Source: Holosporales bacterium (GTDB lineage: Bacteria > Pseudomonadota > Alphaproteobacteria > BNTO01). Taken from it: a stretch of DNA of 15,265 nt. The position numbers and the translations under genes were made by a program. The notes beneath the pieces were generated by a model that saw only the letters and a program-made list of their open reading frames with translations, did no database searches and was not told where the DNA came from. Below are positions 14,605 to 15,265 of the stretch, piece by piece (the first letter of the stretch is position 1; each line of letters opens with the position of its first letter). The stretch lies in NCBI GenBank assembly GCA_031257795.1, contig JAIRNW010000075.1, positions 1 through 15,265 of the forward strand. The letters are read 5' to 3'.

Positions 14605-14940
14605 ATGTTTCGAAGTTCAATGTTCAAGTGTTTAGCGGTGTTTGCAGGGCAATTGCTTTTGTCGCAATGTGTTTTTTGCGGCGAAGAAGAAATCGCGAAA
14701 ATAAAACCTGTGGCTGAGGTTGCGCAGGCTGTGGCTGTTCAAAAAGGCAATGCCAATAATGGTTCCGCTTCAGTCGAAAAAGCGAGCGTTAATCACGTTG
14801 CTACCGGATACAGCAGTTCAACTCGCTCTTCCTCTTCTCAGGAAATTTGCAACTGCGCGGATCAACATTGTTCAGCAGTATTCGCTACTCCCCTTGCTTA
14901 CATGCAAGGGAGAGTTAGAACCTGTTTACATAAGATTTAA
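14605..14940 (+). CDS. Small exported protein, unknown
   Basis: I do not recognise a family. ATG 14605 is chosen because GAGG lies nine bases upstream; ATG 14620 is also possible, and the frame is open to a TTG at 14560. The start MFRSSMFKCLAVFAGQLLLS, followed by QCVFCGEEE, is a signal peptide, with a possible Cys just before the mature part. The rest is Ser/Ala/Asn-rich and disordered-looking, with a small Cys cluster near the end (CNCADQHC). The last codons and the stop fall inside the R2 repeat at 14917, so the original C-terminus has been replaced or cut short by the repeat. Confidence 0.55.
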   Translation: MFRSSMFKCLAVFAGQLLLSQCVFCGEEEIAKIKPVAEVAQAVAVQKGNANNGSASVEKASVNHVATGYSSSTRSSSSQEICNCADQHCSAVFATPLAYMQGRVRTCLHKI

Positions 14941-15065
14941 TTTGAGGATTTTTCAGGAGAAGCGGAACGCAGAAGCGCAGCGTACTTATTAGTACGTGAG
15001 CATTCGAGCCCCGGATTCGACGCAGAAAAGACCAATTTAAATCATCATGTCAACAGGTTCTTATA
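14917..15065 (+). mobile_element. R2 repeat element with terminal inverted repeats
   Basis: About 149 bp. The left edge AGAACCTGTTTACATAAGAT and the reverse complement of the right edge (AGAACCTGTTGACATGATGA) form an imperfect inverted repeat of about 28 bp. The centre holds a second palindrome, CGTACT-TATT-AGTACG. The right half recurs at 12633-12694. No coding capacity. Confidence 0.7.
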
Positions 15066-15082
15066 GCCAATCACAACTGAAC

Positions 15083-15148
15083 TATACTCATCTCACCTGA
15101 CTCTCAGAAATTTTTTCTAGGTGAATCGCGGTCTACGAGTCGAAAAAT
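15083..15148 (+). repeat. R3 dispersed repeat, second copy
   Basis: Inverse copy of 5882-5947 with one mismatch by hand alignment. It still has an open frame for the SPDSQKFFLGESRSTSRK peptide but no surrounding transposase sequence. It directly abuts the R1 element at 15150. Confidence 0.8.
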
Positions 15149-15149
15149 C

Positions 15150-15265
15150 GTTACTACTCAGCTATCCACCAACCCCCTAAAAGCCTTGATATTGCTGGCT
15201 AACAGTCGCATCCAACACTTCGATAATTGCTAAAAATGGCCAATTTCTTCGCCTATTACCCTCCT
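15150..15265 (-). mobile_element. MITE-like element R1, second copy, cut by window end
   Basis: These 116 bp are the reverse complement of 221-336, with two mismatches and no gaps, and start at the same terminal sequence GTTACTACTCAGCTATCC. The rest of the element presumably continues beyond the window. Confidence 0.85.

Overview
The window looks like a piece of the chromosome of a host-associated alphaproteobacterium, most plausibly an obligate intracellular lineage such as Holosporales or a relative. The strongest clue is a circularly permuted (two-piece) tmRNA gene at about 10085-10475, an arrangement characteristic of alphaproteobacteria. Also consistent are a short phosphatidylserine decarboxylase, a compact glucose-6-phosphate isomerase, core type VI secretion sheath genes, transposase debris and a very high load of short dispersed repeats, some of them inside genes. 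The taxonomic placement is inference; no database was searched.

Layout. 1-434: a MITE-like element (136-336), then no recognisable gene. 435-2117 (+): membrane-anchored M23 peptidoglycan endopeptidase. 2151-5588 (-): probable operon of an unrecognised cytoplasmic protein (4608-5588), a SleB/CwlJ-type cell-wall hydrolase (4102-4599) and a large secreted protein with internal repeats (2151-3983). 5717-6364 (-): the C-terminal remnant of an IS4/Tn5-type transposase and a 39-codon gene fragment. 6351-6680 (-): small Cys-rich exported protein. 6839-7513 (+): phosphatidylserine decarboxylase. 7580-9704 (-): tssB-tssC, the contractile sheath of a type VI secretion system. 9705-10612: repeat element and tmRNA. 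10613-11446 (+): Sfp-type phosphopantetheinyl transferase. 11436-12491 (-): family 8 glycosyltransferase with a signal-like N-terminus. 12714-14480 (-): glucose-6-phosphate isomerase preceded by a small membrane protein. 14605-14940 (+): small exported protein whose 3' end runs into a repeat. 14917-15265: three repeat families packed side by side.

Functional themes are envelope work (M23 peptidase, SleB hydrolase, Psd, exported proteins), contact-dependent secretion (TssB/TssC) and housekeeping (Pgi, PPTase, tmRNA). The genes alternate in strand and form only short operons, typical of a rearranged genome.

The most unusual feature is the repeat landscape. At least four short repeat families can be recognised by eye. 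One has terminal inverted repeats of about 20 bp. Copies lie inside coding sequence without breaking the frame (twice in the 610-aa secreted protein, once in the N-terminus of the glycosyltransferase), and another lies just upstream of tssB. A second family sits in frame inside the transposase remnant. This resembles the Rickettsia palindromic elements that insert in frame into genes, but I do not recognise these sequences as that family. Identities and boundaries are hand alignments.
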